62,884 nucleotides of DNA from an uncultured Bacteroidota bacterium (GCA_913062555.1 CAJXVU010000019.1:1-62884); one strand, 5' to 3'; shown: positions 1 through 9,619, numbered from the stretch's first letter. Program-made: numbers and translations. The notes: generated by a model not told the origin, from the sequence alone.

Positions 1-39
1 AAGTGCTTTGTCTAGCTTATCGCTTAAATTATCAAACAT
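1..39 (-). CDS. ffh: Signal recognition particle protein Ffh, 5' end only
   Basis: The window edge cuts this gene. The minus strand reads ATG at 39 followed by MFDNLSDKLDKAL, the usual N-terminus of the SRP54/Ffh GTPase in flavobacteria. Ffh binds signal sequences emerging from ribosomes and delivers them to the SecY translocon. Only 13 codons are visible, so the call rests on this short match. It has no frame conflict with the next gene, which begins 260 bases away and ends in its own terminator. Confidence 0.72.
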   Translation of the reverse strand, partial: MFDNLSDKLDKAL

Positions 40-200
40 ATTCTACTTCAAATTTTAAGAAATGCAAAGTTAAAGAAATAATTGGTAAACTCTTCAACAT
101 AGATTCTCGTTTTCACAAGATTAACAGTTTATTTACAAACTTAGATTGGTATATCAGCTTATTTTCAGATTTACAGGTCTAAAGTCTGTTTGTGAAAGCA

Positions 201-236
201 AAAAAAATAAAAAGGGTTGCAAAATGCAACCCTTTT
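201..236 (-). terminator. Rho-independent terminator of the Asp-rich lipoprotein gene
   Basis: A 10-bp perfect stem (AAGGGTTGCA at 212-221, TGCAACCCTT at 225-234) with a 3-base loop is followed on the minus strand by a long T-rich run. It lies about 60 bases past the stop codon of the lipoprotein gene. Confidence 0.85.
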
Positions 237-297
237 TCCTCTAACTTATAACTAAAACAACTAGTGCTAGAAAAGCAGATAGTATTCTTTACTTTTA

Positions 298-2301
298 TTA
301 TTGGCATTCACGCTCTAAGACTAATTCTAGATCATTATTATTTACAAAAACCATACGTTCTGCGCCACACTCTTCTACGACCCAGTCTCCATTAAATGGC
401 TGTAATACACCATCAATTTGACTAATACTTACCACAACCCCCTCACCCGTGGTACCAGAGGTAGACCAGGTCCCAAATATTTCTTCTCCATCTCCATCAA
501 TAATCACTAAATCTTGATCATCGTTAAAATAGAAATCATAAGCACCAAAATCATCACTACCATTAATCACTACTGGCACCCAATGACATTCGGCTTCCAT
601 TAAAAAAGAATCAACATCTTCTTCTGTACATGTTTCACTACAATTCTCAACATATAATTCTACTTCAAATATTTCATAATTTGGAGTATTACTTCCCGCA
701 ATGGAGATCCGAGAATATATGATTTGTGGATTTGTGATATTTGTATAATTGAATGCTAATGCATTTATAGCGCTATTAGCATCTGCTTCATTCAAATGGT
801 ATGAAACATCAACATTATCCTGAGGACATTCTAAATAAACATTTTCAAGATTAAACTCAGTCAGTCCATCAATAGTATCATCATCACACAGGATCAATTC
901 GGTCGTTTCGAAACAATCAATTGGATTATAACATTCTTTCTCAAATACTATAAAAAACTCTTCATGAATCACTTTAATTCTGTCATCATCACACTCAATT
1001 ACTTTCCAATAACGTGACAGCATATTATATGGTTCGGGTAAATCTAAAATCAATTTAATTCCGTAATCCGTTAGAGCAATTTCCCAAGTCCCTGATACCT
1101 CAACATTATTTTCAGCATTTACAACAACGACTGTTCCATCAGCTCGAAAATGAAATTTACCTAATTGATTATTTCCATTTATGTTCGATCCAGAATACCA
1201 ATAGCATTCCACCAAATTCATTCTAATTTCTTGAGGGCCACAATCTGGTTCGTCACTACAACGTCTCTTAATAAGCATTCTTGAATTCTCAGCTCCAGTA
1301 TTAATTTTAACAAATTTGAACCTATCGTCATCACAGTCGACAATTACCCAATCTCCTCCTAAAATCTCTCCAAATTGAGTCAACTCGGTAATACTCAATA
1401 CTACCCCATCATCTGTTTCAGAGGTATTCCAATTTCCAGTTATTGCAACTGTCGCTAGGTCACTAATAATATTTACTTCACCACTCTCCAAAAACGTCAT
1501 GTTGTATGGTCTGTAATTATCTGAATCATTATAATAATGGATATTCCAGTGACACTCCATTAAATAATCATCTACATCATCGATATCACAATCAGCATAA
1601 TCATCATCGTCATCACACATACCCTCAGCCTCATTTATAACTCGGGCTAGTTCTTGATTATCATTAACTTCAATAATATCTCCGTTGGCATAAACCATAT
1701 TAACTGGAAAGTTTAGGCTTGCTAAAATAGCTTCTTCTACATCTTCAATTCTATCTAAAAAATGATATAACTGGCGATCAGTCTCAATCACTACAGTATT
1801 GAGTAAATGAAATTCTGAATCAAAAATGGAAAATGAAATTGGATATTTAAAACCAACACAATTGTTGTGATCATCAACATCCTCACAACTCTCAATAAAT
1901 TCTGCTAATTCATTTTGGTCTTGAATTACAATTTCAGTATGGTCATTCAAAATTATTGTAATTGGAAAAATAAATTCTATATCATCATCATCATCACTAA
2001 ATTCTTCAAAAATATCAACAATAAGTTCTAGATCTTCTGGGGTATTAATTGTGATATTGATACTATTTACTACAATGGTGACCGGTAAATTAATGGACAT
2101 ACAATCTGCATCATCCAAGATATTATCCATGGTACCATCATTTGTAGAGGTGGATCTCATCATTGTAGCTAAAGGAGATTCTGCCACAATAACTTGTTCT
2201 TCATCGGGTTGTGTTATATCCGTTATCTCATCTTGACAGGATGAAAACGTAAAAAGGGCAAAAAAGGCTAACAGTAAAATATTCTCAAATTTCTTTTTCA
2301 T
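298..2301 (-). CDS. Asp-rich modular surface lipoprotein, unknown function
   Basis: A 667-residue predicted lipoprotein. The signal peptide ends in the lipobox FSSC with Cys22. The ATG at 2301 is preferred over an in-frame TTG at 2325, because it puts the positive residues directly before the hydrophobic core. Three parts are visible. First come four degenerate repeats of about 40 residues (near 70-100, 110-142, 150-185 and 195-228), each with a [LF]-x-[FY]-P-[VI] strand followed by an acidic helix. Next are three modules of about 95 residues that begin C-[HY]-W (near 250, 366 and 572), contain G-x-W and end in a W-[VK]-[VI]-x-[ED]-C strand, a lipocalin-like pattern. Between the second and third lies a module (about 465-555) with LCDDDTIDG and YHLNEADA, resembling modules of large secreted flavobacterial proteins. 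Asp-rich linkers could bind Ca2+ (inference). The gene is divergent from the sigma factor and shares its upstream motif with fecR, so it is probably induced with that system. I do not recognise a named family. Confidence 0.85.
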   Translation of the reverse strand: MKKKFENILLLAFFALFTFSSCQDEITDITQPDEEQVIVAESPLATMMRSTSTNDGTMDNILDDADCMSINLPVTIVVNSINITINTPEDLELIVDIFEEFSDDDDDIEFIFPITIILNDHTEIVIQDQNELAEFIESCEDVDDHNNCVGFKYPISFSIFDSEFHLLNTVVIETDRQLYHFLDRIEDVEEAILASLNFPVNMVYANGDIIEVNDNQELARVINEAEGMCDDDDDYADCDIDDVDDYLMECHWNIHYYNDSDNYRPYNMTFLESGEVNIISDLATVAITGNWNTSETDDGVVLSITELTQFGEILGGDWVIVDCDDDRFKFVKINTGAENSRMLIKRRCSDEPDCGPQEIRMNLVECYWYSGSNINGNNQLGKFHFRADGTVVVVNAENNVEVSGTWEIALTDYGIKLILDLPEPYNMLSRYWKVIECDDDRIKVIHEEFFIVFEKECYNPIDCFETTELILCDDDTIDGLTEFNLENVYLECPQDNVDVSYHLNEADANSAINALAFNYTNITNPQIIYSRISIAGSNTPNYEIFEVELYVENCSETCTEEDVDSFLMEAECHWVPVVINGSDDFGAYDFYFNDDQDLVIIDGDGEEIFGTWSTSGTTGEGVVVSISQIDGVLQPFNGDWVVEECGAERMVFVNNNDLELVLERECQ

Positions 2302-2330
2302 AATGTAGGTTTTAATGGTGATCAATTTAA

Positions 2331-2362
2331 TATAAAACAGCTAAACTTTAAAAACTCCTACC
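2331..2362 (-). promoter_or_regulatory. Candidate ECF-sigma promoter of the lipoprotein gene
   Basis: The minus strand reads GGTAGGAGTTTTT from 2362 and GTTTTATA from 2338, 24 bases further on. The same two blocks with the same spacing occur before fecR at 2958-2990. The second block ends 29 bases before the ATG at 2301. I infer a -35/-10 pair used by the neighbouring ECF sigma factor. Confidence 0.65.
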
Positions 2363-2406
2363 TAGGTCACTTTTTTTATTTAGTTTTATAACTACAAAAT
2401 GCAATA

Positions 2407-2922
2407 ATGACTAAAAACATAAATGACAATATCTGTAATGAGCAACTGTTTTCATCGGTGTTTACTAAATACTCCAAAAGCTTACATGATTTTTTATATT
2501 ATAAATTTGGAGAGGCGTTCAACCCTAAAGACAAAGCACAGGAGGCATTTATTAAACTTTGGGAAAATTGCCATAAGGTTAGCCCCAGTAAGGCCAAAAG
2601 CTATTTATTTACCGTTGCTAACAATTTAATGCTCAATGAAGCTGCTCATCAAAAAGTGGTTCTAAAATTTCAAAAGGAAAAGCCTAAACATTACACCAAT
2701 GAAACACCTGAATTTATCTTAGAAGGCAATGAGTATATGCTAAAATTACAAACAGCCATTGCTAATTTAAGTGAAGCTCAACGCACTGCATTTTTACTAA
2801 ATAGAGTTGAAGGGAAAAAACATAAAGAAATTGCAGTGCTTTTAGAAATTTCTACAAAAGCTGTTGAGAAACGAATTTATGGTGCGCTTAAAAAATTAAG
2901 AAAAGATATTAAGGAATTGTGA
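2407..2922 (+). CDS. ECF-type RNA polymerase sigma-70 factor (FecI-like)
   Basis: A 171-residue extracytoplasmic-function sigma factor. Region 2 lies at about 12-78 (DKAQEAFIKLWEN, then the helix around KSYLFTVANNLMLNE). Region 4 is the C-terminal helix-turn-helix at about 112-165 (SEAQRTAFLLNRVEGKKHKEIA). Length and layout match the Bacteroidota sigma factors that pair with FecR proteins. It would direct RNA polymerase to a small set of promoters once released by the FecR protein encoded 82 bases downstream. The candidate promoter motif lies before fecR and before the divergent lipoprotein gene but not before this gene, so the sigma gene is probably expressed from a housekeeping promoter. 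Confidence 0.93.
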   Translation: MTKNINDNICNEQLFSSVFTKYSKSLHDFLYYKFGEAFNPKDKAQEAFIKLWENCHKVSPSKAKSYLFTVANNLMLNEAAHQKVVLKFQKEKPKHYTNETPEFILEGNEYMLKLQTAIANLSEAQRTAFLLNRVEGKKHKEIAVLLEISTKAVEKRIYGALKKLRKDIKEL

Positions 2923-2957
2923 ATTCATTCTAATATTCTATTTTATTAAATAAAGTA

Positions 2958-2990
2958 GGTAGGAGTTTTTTAATATTAAATGTTATATAG
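2958..2990 (+). promoter_or_regulatory. Candidate ECF-sigma promoter of fecR and the TonB receptor
   Basis: GGTAGGAGTTTTTT starts at 2958 and GTTATATAG starts 24 bases later at 2982, 15 bases before the fecR ATG at 3005. The two blocks and their spacing match the motif before the lipoprotein gene at 2331-2362. The short distance to the ATG implies a 5' leader of only a few bases. Confidence 0.65.
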
Positions 2991-3004
2991 TTGTAATACG
3001 AAAC

Positions 3005-3904
3005 ATGAAACAAGAAGAATTAATAAAGAAATGGTTAGATAACGATCTAAACTCACATGAACTTGAGGCTTTTAAACAGCTTGAAGAATATGCGGAATTA
3101 GTAAGAATTTCTAATGGTGTAAAGCAATTTAGAGCTCCTGAGTATAATACTTCGGAAGAACTTAAGAGTACCTTACAACTTATTAGTACAAAAAAATCAC
3201 GTACAAACAATTGGTTGAAACCATTTTTACGAATAGCGGCTATCCTTGCCATTTCATTCAGCGTTTATTATTACACCACAACATTAGACACTAATATTAG
3301 TACGCTAATGGCTCAAAAAACCACTTTAGAGCTTCCAGATGCGTCATTAGTTTCATTAAATGCAGAATCCACTTTAATTTACAACAAGAAAGCTTGGAAA
3401 AACAAACGTGATCTTAGCTTAAATGGTGAAGCTTATTTTAAAGTTGCTAAAGGTGCTACATTTAATGTAAACACCCCCGAAGGAATTGTTAGTGTATTGG
3501 GCACTCAATTTAATGTAAAACAGCGTCATAATTATTTTGAAGTTGTATGTTATGAAGGGTCTGTACGTGTCACACAAAAATTGAACATTGTAACTCTTAA
3601 ACCGGGAGAAAGCTTTTTAATAATAAATGGGAAACGTATTGCTAAAGAAAAAGAAACGGCCTTAAATCCATCATGGATTAATAACGAAAGCTCCTTTAAA
3701 AGTATGCCTTTCACTCAAGTAATTCACGAGTTTGAAAGGCAATACAATGTTATTGTAAACCCTCAAAATATAGATTTAAACCAATTATTCTCAGGAAGTT
3801 TTAGTCATGACGATATAGAACTTGCATTAAAATCTATAACTTTACCATTAAACATAAATTATAGTTTACAAAACGACGCCACTATTGTACTATCACATAA
3901 TTAG
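3005..3904 (+). CDS. FecR-family anti-sigma factor
   Basis: A 299-residue inner-membrane regulator. A short cytoplasmic sigma-binding segment (1-70) is followed by one membrane helix (about 73-92), a periplasmic FecR domain (about 105-200, with TLELPDASLVSLNAEST and GEAYFKVAKG) and a C-terminal DUF4974-type domain (about 230-297, FKSMPFTQVIHEFERQYNV). Proteins of this family hold the ECF sigma factor and pass on a signal from the outer-membrane receptor. The gene ends inside the start of the receptor gene (20-base overlap), which indicates translational coupling. It probably lies under the ECF promoter at 2958-2990, giving positive feedback on anti-sigma factor and receptor. Confidence 0.93.
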   Translation: MKQEELIKKWLDNDLNSHELEAFKQLEEYAELVRISNGVKQFRAPEYNTSEELKSTLQLISTKKSRTNNWLKPFLRIAAILAISFSVYYYTTTLDTNISTLMAQKTTLELPDASLVSLNAESTLIYNKKAWKNKRDLSLNGEAYFKVAKGATFNVNTPEGIVSVLGTQFNVKQRHNYFEVVCYEGSVRVTQKLNIVTLKPGESFLIINGKRIAKEKETALNPSWINNESSFKSMPFTQVIHEFERQYNVIVNPQNIDLNQLFSGSFSHDDIELALKSITLPLNINYSLQNDATIVLSHN

Positions 3905-6197
3905 AATAGCCCTAGTATTTTTGTTTATATTTTTCTTTAGTGCGTTACCTATATCTGCACAATCTAATAAAGAAGAAAAGCAACCCCTTACTTCTATTTT
4001 AAAGCAAATTGAAGCACGTTTTGGAGTGAAGTTTTCTTATGCTGACGCAAATTTAAAAGACATTATTATTGATGAGCCTTCCAAAGAACTATCGATTGCT
4101 GAGTTGTTCAAATATTTAGAATCAAAAACAGACTTATCATTCAAGCAACTTAATGCTACGACTATAATCATAATAAAACGAGCCCTACTTAAACCGTTTA
4201 AAACTCAAGTTTTAGAGGAAGTACTAATCTCAAATTTCCTTACGCGAGGAATCTCATTAAAAAATGACGGTACTACGAGCATAAAACCAAGTGCCTTTGG
4301 AATTCTCCCAGGGCTTATAGAACCTGATGTTTTGCAAACGATTCAAGCCTTACCAGGTGTTCAAAGTGTTGATGAACGCGTGTCTAGCGTGAATATTAGA
4401 GGTGGCACTCATGATCAAAATTTAATATTATGGGATGGGATAAAAATGTATCAATCTGGACATTTTTTTGGTTTAATTTCTGCTTTTAACCCCTATTTAA
4501 CTCAAAATGTCACCGTTTCAAAAAATGGGACAAGTGCGATGTATGGCGATGGCATTTCTAGTATTATAGATATGCGATCTTCTAATACATTAAGTGAAGA
4601 GTTTACTGGAGGAGCAGGTTTCAATTTAATTAATATTGATGCTTATGCTAAAATACCATTAAGCAAAAAAACTGAGCTACAACTCTCAGCAAGACGCTCT
4701 CTTACAGACCTTATTATAACCCCTACCTACGATCAATATTTTAAACGTGTTTTTCAAGATACCGATTTAACCAAAACTCAAAATACTGACAATTCTATTT
4801 CTAAAAATGAACGGTTTTACTTTTACGATGTCACTGCAAAATTTCTATATGACTTCTCAAAGAAAGACAAATTGCGTTTCAATTTTTTAAATGTTTTCAA
4901 TAAGTTAAATTATGAAGAGCAATTCAAGGTAAATAATATTACAGAAGCTCTGGATAGTAAATTAACACAGCGCAATACTGCAGTGTCTATCGACTATTTA
5001 AGAACATGGAATACTAGACTTACAAATTCTGCCCAAATCTATTTTTCTAATTATAATCTGGGCGCCACTAATTTTGATGTCATAAACAATCAACGCTTAA
5101 TTCAAGAAAATGAAGTTTATGATAATGGTCTTAAACTCCATTTAAATTATAGTATAAGTGCAAAATTATCTTCGAAAAGTGGATACCAATTCTCAGAGGT
5201 TGGGATCAGTAATTTAGAAGACGTTAATAATCCTGTTTTCAGAAGCTATATTAAAGAAGTGATCAGAACACATTCAATTTTTAATGAAATAAGATACAAC
5301 TCTAATAATACCTCATTAAAATTAGGGTTGCGCACAAATTATTTCGATAAGTTTTCAGAATTTCTAATTGAGCCCCGATTAAGTTTTAGTCAGCGTTTTT
5401 TAAACTATTTCCGATTAGAGGTTTTAGGGGAAATGAAAAGTCAAACCACTTCTCAAATTATCGATTTACAGAATGATTTTTTGGGTATCGAAAAACGCCG
5501 TTGGGTACTGGCAAATAATAACACTATCCCTATATTAAAAAGCAAACAAGTCTCTACTGGTATTTATTTTAATAAAAACAATTTTATAGTGAGTGCTGAA
5601 GTTTACATTAAGAATGTTGACGGCATCACAACTAGAAGCCAGGGGTTTCAAAACCAATATCAATTTGTAAATGCCATTGGAAGTTACCATGTTAAAGGCT
5701 TAGATTTTCTAATAAACAAACAATTTAAAACTATTAGTGCCTGGTTAAGTTATTCTTATAGCGAAAACAATTACACTTTTAAAGAATTAAATTTCGGCAA
5801 AACCTTTCCTAACAATGTTGACATTCGACATGCATTTACATTTGCAGGAACCTATTCCATTAATAAATTTAAGTTTGCTCTCGGAATAAATTGGAGAACG
5901 GGAAAACCATATACCAAACCCAATATCGATTCAGAAATCATTAATCACACTATTAATTATCACCCTCCAAATAGCAGTAATTTAAATGAGTATTTAAGAG
6001 CAGATTTATCATCTACATATACCATTAAACTAGGAAAGAACACTGATGCTATTGCTGGATTTTCTCTTTGGAACGTGCTAAATAAGGCTAATATTATAAA
6101 TACTTATTATACTATTAATGATGATGATTCAATCAATAAAATAGAAAACCTCTCTCTTGGCATCACTCCTAATTTCAGCTTTAGACTAAGATTCTAA
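3885..6197 (+). CDS. TonB-dependent receptor with N-terminal STN signalling domain
   Basis: A 770-residue outer-membrane transducer. The only start after the in-frame stop at 3855 is TTG at 3885, and it gives a good signal peptide ending at SAQ (about 25). An STN (secretin/TonB short N-terminal) domain at about 33-90 is the part that in FecA-type systems contacts FecR. The plug domain is at about 135-235 (IQALPGVQSVDERVSSVNIRGG, quoted here in part as NIRGG and the GDGISSIIDMRSS segment) and the rest is a 22-strand barrel ending in FRLRF. Unlike SusC proteins it has no clear carboxypeptidase-like regulatory domain. The neighbours indicate that ligand uptake is sensed and relayed to the ECF sigma factor. 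The ligand is unknown; no siderophore or glycan genes lie nearby. Confidence 0.9.
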   Translation: MYYHIIRIALVFLFIFFFSALPISAQSNKEEKQPLTSILKQIEARFGVKFSYADANLKDIIIDEPSKELSIAELFKYLESKTDLSFKQLNATTIIIIKRALLKPFKTQVLEEVLISNFLTRGISLKNDGTTSIKPSAFGILPGLIEPDVLQTIQALPGVQSVDERVSSVNIRGGTHDQNLILWDGIKMYQSGHFFGLISAFNPYLTQNVTVSKNGTSAMYGDGISSIIDMRSSNTLSEEFTGGAGFNLINIDAYAKIPLSKKTELQLSARRSLTDLIITPTYDQYFKRVFQDTDLTKTQNTDNSISKNERFYFYDVTAKFLYDFSKKDKLRFNFLNVFNKLNYEEQFKVNNITEALDSKLTQRNTAVSIDYLRTWNTRLTNSAQIYFSNYNLGATNFDVINNQRLIQENEVYDNGLKLHLNYSISAKLSSKSGYQFSEVGISNLEDVNNPVFRSYIKEVIRTHSIFNEIRYNSNNTSLKLGLRTNYFDKFSEFLIEPRLSFSQRFLNYFRLEVLGEMKSQTTSQIIDLQNDFLGIEKRRWVLANNNTIPILKSKQVSTGIYFNKNNFIVSAEVYIKNVDGITTRSQGFQNQYQFVNAIGSYHVKGLDFLINKQFKTISAWLSYSYSENNYTFKELNFGKTFPNNVDIRHAFTFAGTYSINKFKFALGINWRTGKPYTKPNIDSEIINHTINYHPPNSSNLNEYLRADLSSTYTIKLGKNTDAIAGFSLWNVLNKANIINTYYTINDDDSINKIENLSLGITPNFSFRLRF

Positions 6198-6292
6198 CTA
6201 TTTGTATTTGAATTAAATTAGGCTAACTTAGCTCGTCCTAAATTTATTTTGAATTTTCATTATTCTAACCTCTAACGGTAAAATAAATTCAT

Positions 6293-9200
6293 ATGATAGT
6301 AAAAAAACGCTGCTCTGTATATTGCTTCAAATTATTTTTAATCTTACTTACACTCCCTGCCTTTTCTCTTTTTTCTCAAGGATTTGAAGGATATTACAGA
6401 ACTCCTGAAATTCATGGCAACCGGGTGGTTTTTGCTGCCGAAGGTGATCTTTGGACGGTATCACTTTCTGGAGGGATAGCACAACGACTAACAACGCATG
6501 CGGAAGAAGAACGATATCCTTCAATTTCTCCAGATGGAAAAACTATTGCATTCTCTGCAAGTTATGAAGGTCCTATTGAGATTTATACTATGCCAATATC
6601 TGGGGGACTTCCTGTAAGATGGACTTATGAAAGTGACACCTCTATTATGAATTGCTGGACTCCTGATGGTCAAATAGTTTATGACACCAGAGCATATGCA
6701 ACCCTTCCAGACAGGCAATTGGTTACGATCAATACAATATCAAAACAAAAAACGAGAATACCACTAAGTCAGGCAAGTGAAGCCACATTTAATGATTCTG
6801 GAAATACAGTATTCTTTGTAAGACCATCCTATCATGGCAATGTTACCAAACGCTATAAAGGAGGGACCGCAAGGCAGCTTTGGAAATACACCAATGGCAG
6901 TGTAGAGGCCATTAAACTTACTAATGATTTTTCAGGAGGAAGTCATCATCCTATGTGGTATAATAATCGTGTATACTTTATCACAGATAGAGATGGAATT
7001 ATGAATATTTGGTCCATAGATGAAAATGGAAATGATATAAAACAACACACCAAGCATACAGGTTTTGATGTTCGATATGCTAATAATCACAATGGAAATA
7101 TTGTATATCAATTAGGTGCTGACATTTGGCATTACAACGTTGCGAATAACACTCAAAAGAAAATCAATATTCGTCTTACTTCAGACCTAGATCAACTTAG
7201 AGAACGCTGGGTTGAGAATCCATCAAATTATATTACTGCTGTAAATCCAAATAACGATGGAACTAAAATTGTTATAACTGCCCGAGGACGAGCATTTGTC
7301 GCCCCTGTTAAATCAGGAAGATTTGTAGAATTTACAGATCAAAAAGATGTAAGATTTAGAGATGCAACCTTTTCACATAATGGGAAACAAATTTATACAC
7401 TATCGGATGAAAGTGGTGAATTTGAATTTATAAGTATGCCTTCTAATGGAGAAGGAAAACATAAAGCCATTACAAAGAATGGTGAAGTTTTAAGATATGC
7501 CGGAGTGCCGTCCCCAGACGGTAAATGGATAGCCTATGATGATTTAGAAAACAATATGTTTTTATTAAATATTGAAAATGGAAAAAGCAAAAAAATATCT
7601 ACCATTGAGGAAGGTATTGGTGACTTTTCATGGTCACCAGATAGTAAATGGATTTCCTTTGTTCAGTATGCCAATAATACTATGGCACAAATATATTTAT
7701 ACAGTTTAGACACGAACAAAACATTTCCTATTACAACAGACCGAGCTAATAGCAGATATGTAAAATGGAGTCCAGATGGTAAATTTGTTTATTTTTTATC
7801 CGATAGAAGTTTCACTACCATAGTTGGTAGTCCTTGGGGCTCAAGGCAACCTGAACCTTATTTTGATGCCAAAGAGAAACTATATCATATTGCTTTACAA
7901 AAAGGAACACGTTCTCCATTTAGAAAAAACGATGAATTGATTTCCAAGGACACTAAAAAAGAAGACAAAAAAGAGTCTGTAACCATAGTTGTTGATGAAG
8001 CTGGCATTACCGAAAGAATTGTTGAAGTACCTATCAATGCTGGAAACTACAGAGGGTTGGCTGTTTCAAAAAAAGCAATCTATTTAATGTCCAGCAGTAC
8101 AGGGGTTAATTCACAAACTAATTTATCTGTCTTAAAAATCGGCAATGAAGATGTGAAGCTCAAAACTATGGTAGAAGGCGTACGCAGTTTTAGTTTAACT
8201 GGAAATAAAGAAAAATTATTAATTAGAAAAGGGCGTAACTATTATATGGTTAATGCGGGTACTGGAAAAGTTGGTGATCTTAATAGCAGTAAAATTAATC
8301 TCAATGGATGGCGATTTGCTATTACCCCACAAGAAGATTGGAAACAATTATTTACTGATGCCTGGCGCATGGAACGTGATTATTTTTATGATAAAAATAT
8401 GCACGGCGTTAATTGGAAAGCTATGTTTAACAAATATTTCCCTCTCGTTGATAGAATTACGACCAGAAATGAATTATCTGATTTAATTGGCCGATTTGTT
8501 GGTGAGCTTGCCGCGTTACATACCAGTGTAAGAGGAGGAGATACCAGAGTAGATTCACAAAGTATTCCTGTCGCTAATTTAGGCGCCCGATTTATTAGAG
8601 ATGATAAAAATGGAGGATATAAAATTGATTATATCTATAAAGCAGATCCTGATTACCCTGATGCGAAGTCACCATTAGATGATCCTTATTTAGGAGTTAA
8701 AGTTGGTGATATTATTACTAAGGTGAATGGTAAGGCGTCACTATCTTCAATAGATATTGGAGAACTGCTTAGAAATCAAATAGGAAAACAAGTAAAGTTA
8801 AGTATCAAACAAGGCAGTTTAACACGAGATGTTATTGTAGAACCTATTGGAAGCATGTATAGTTTACGATACAAGGATTGGGAATATTCGCGACGATTAA
8901 GAGTGGAAAAAGAAACAAATAACCAAGTGGGCTATGTACACCTTCAGGCCATGGGGAGTCGCGATATTAATCAATGGTATAGAGAATTCTACCCTGTATT
9001 TGACAGGCCAGGTTTAATTATAGATGTAAGACATAATAGAGGAGGGAATATTGAAAGTTTCATTCTTGAAAAGTTATTAAGAAAATCATGGATGTATTGG
9101 AAATCCAGATCTGGTAAACCCTCCTGGAATATGCAATATGCATTTAGAGGGCATATTGTAATTTTAGTTGATGAAAACACGGCTTCAGATGGAGAAGCAT

Positions 9201-9538
9201 TTGCCGATGGTTTCAAAAAATTAAATCTAGGTACAGCCATTGGAATGAGAACTTGGGGTGGAGAAATTTGGTTGAGTAGTACAAATAGATTGAGTGATAA
9301 TGGTTTAGCAAGAGCTCCAATGATGGGCGTTTATGGCAATGAACGCACTTGGCTCATTGAAGGCCATGGCTTTGAGCCGGATATTGTTGTCGATAATTTA
9401 CCACATGCTACATTTCAAGGAAAAGATGCACAATTGGAAGCTGCAATTAAATATTTAGAAAAGTTGATTGCTGCAGATCCTAGAGCAGTACCACAGCCTC
9501 CTGCATATCCAGACAAATCATTTAAAAATAAAAACTAA
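6293..9538 (+). CDS. Secreted tricorn-type S41 peptidase
   Basis: A 1081-residue protein with a signal peptide. It has PD40/WD40-like beta-propeller repeats over about 35-650 (for example ERYPSISPDGKTIAFSA and DFSWSPDSKWISF), a core segment containing His743 (AALHTSVRGG), a PDZ domain at about 795-855 (GVKVGDIITKVNG) and an S41 catalytic domain with the nucleophile in NTASDGEAF. By count the Ser is residue 965 and is followed by Asp966, close to the catalytic Ser965/Asp966/His746 of archaeal tricorn. Tricorn degrades oligopeptides; here the signal peptide implies periplasmic or surface peptide breakdown. It appears to be a single-gene unit with its own terminator at 9565-9606. Confidence 0.93.
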   Translation: MIVKKRCSVYCFKLFLILLTLPAFSLFSQGFEGYYRTPEIHGNRVVFAAEGDLWTVSLSGGIAQRLTTHAEEERYPSISPDGKTIAFSASYEGPIEIYTMPISGGLPVRWTYESDTSIMNCWTPDGQIVYDTRAYATLPDRQLVTINTISKQKTRIPLSQASEATFNDSGNTVFFVRPSYHGNVTKRYKGGTARQLWKYTNGSVEAIKLTNDFSGGSHHPMWYNNRVYFITDRDGIMNIWSIDENGNDIKQHTKHTGFDVRYANNHNGNIVYQLGADIWHYNVANNTQKKINIRLTSDLDQLRERWVENPSNYITAVNPNNDGTKIVITARGRAFVAPVKSGRFVEFTDQKDVRFRDATFSHNGKQIYTLSDESGEFEFISMPSNGEGKHKAITKNGEVLRYAGVPSPDGKWIAYDDLENNMFLLNIENGKSKKISTIEEGIGDFSWSPDSKWISFVQYANNTMAQIYLYSLDTNKTFPITTDRANSRYVKWSPDGKFVYFLSDRSFTTIVGSPWGSRQPEPYFDAKEKLYHIALQKGTRSPFRKNDELISKDTKKEDKKESVTIVVDEAGITERIVEVPINAGNYRGLAVSKKAIYLMSSSTGVNSQTNLSVLKIGNEDVKLKTMVEGVRSFSLTGNKEKLLIRKGRNYYMVNAGTGKVGDLNSSKINLNGWRFAITPQEDWKQLFTDAWRMERDYFYDKNMHGVNWKAMFNKYFPLVDRITTRNELSDLIGRFVGELAALHTSVRGGDTRVDSQSIPVANLGARFIRDDKNGGYKIDYIYKADPDYPDAKSPLDDPYLGVKVGDIITKVNGKASLSSIDIGELLRNQIGKQVKLSIKQGSLTRDVIVEPIGSMYSLRYKDWEYSRRLRVEKETNNQVGYVHLQAMGSRDINQWYREFYPVFDRPGLIIDVRHNRGGNIESFILEKLLRKSWMYWKSRSGKPSWNMQYAFRGHIVILVDENTASDGEAFADGFKKLNLGTAIGMRTWGGEIWLSSTNRLSDNGLARAPMMGVYGNERTWLIEGHGFEPDIVVDNLPHATFQGKDAQLEAAIKYLEKLIAADPRAVPQPPAYPDKSFKNKN

Positions 9539-9564
9539 TTTAATCTCAAATCTAAGCTAATTAT

Positions 9565-9606
9565 AAAAAGCAGTTATTAAATTTACAGATTTGATAACTG
9601 CTTTTA
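9565..9606 (+). terminator. Terminator after the tricorn-type peptidase gene
   Basis: A 12-bp stem (AAAAGCAGTTAT at 9566-9577 with ATAACTGCTTTT at 9594-9605) closes a 16-base loop and ends in a T-run. It lies 27 bases past the stop codon. Confidence 0.75.
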
Positions 9607-9619
9607 TAAATAATCATTA

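Noticed and set aside
2349..2971. Inverted repeat (AAAAACTCCTACCT and AGGTAGGAGTTTTT) flanking the sigma factor gene as ends of a mobile element
   Set aside because: The arms are better explained as two outward-facing promoters: the similarity extends in transcription direction to a second block at fixed spacing, there is no transposase and there are no target-site duplications.
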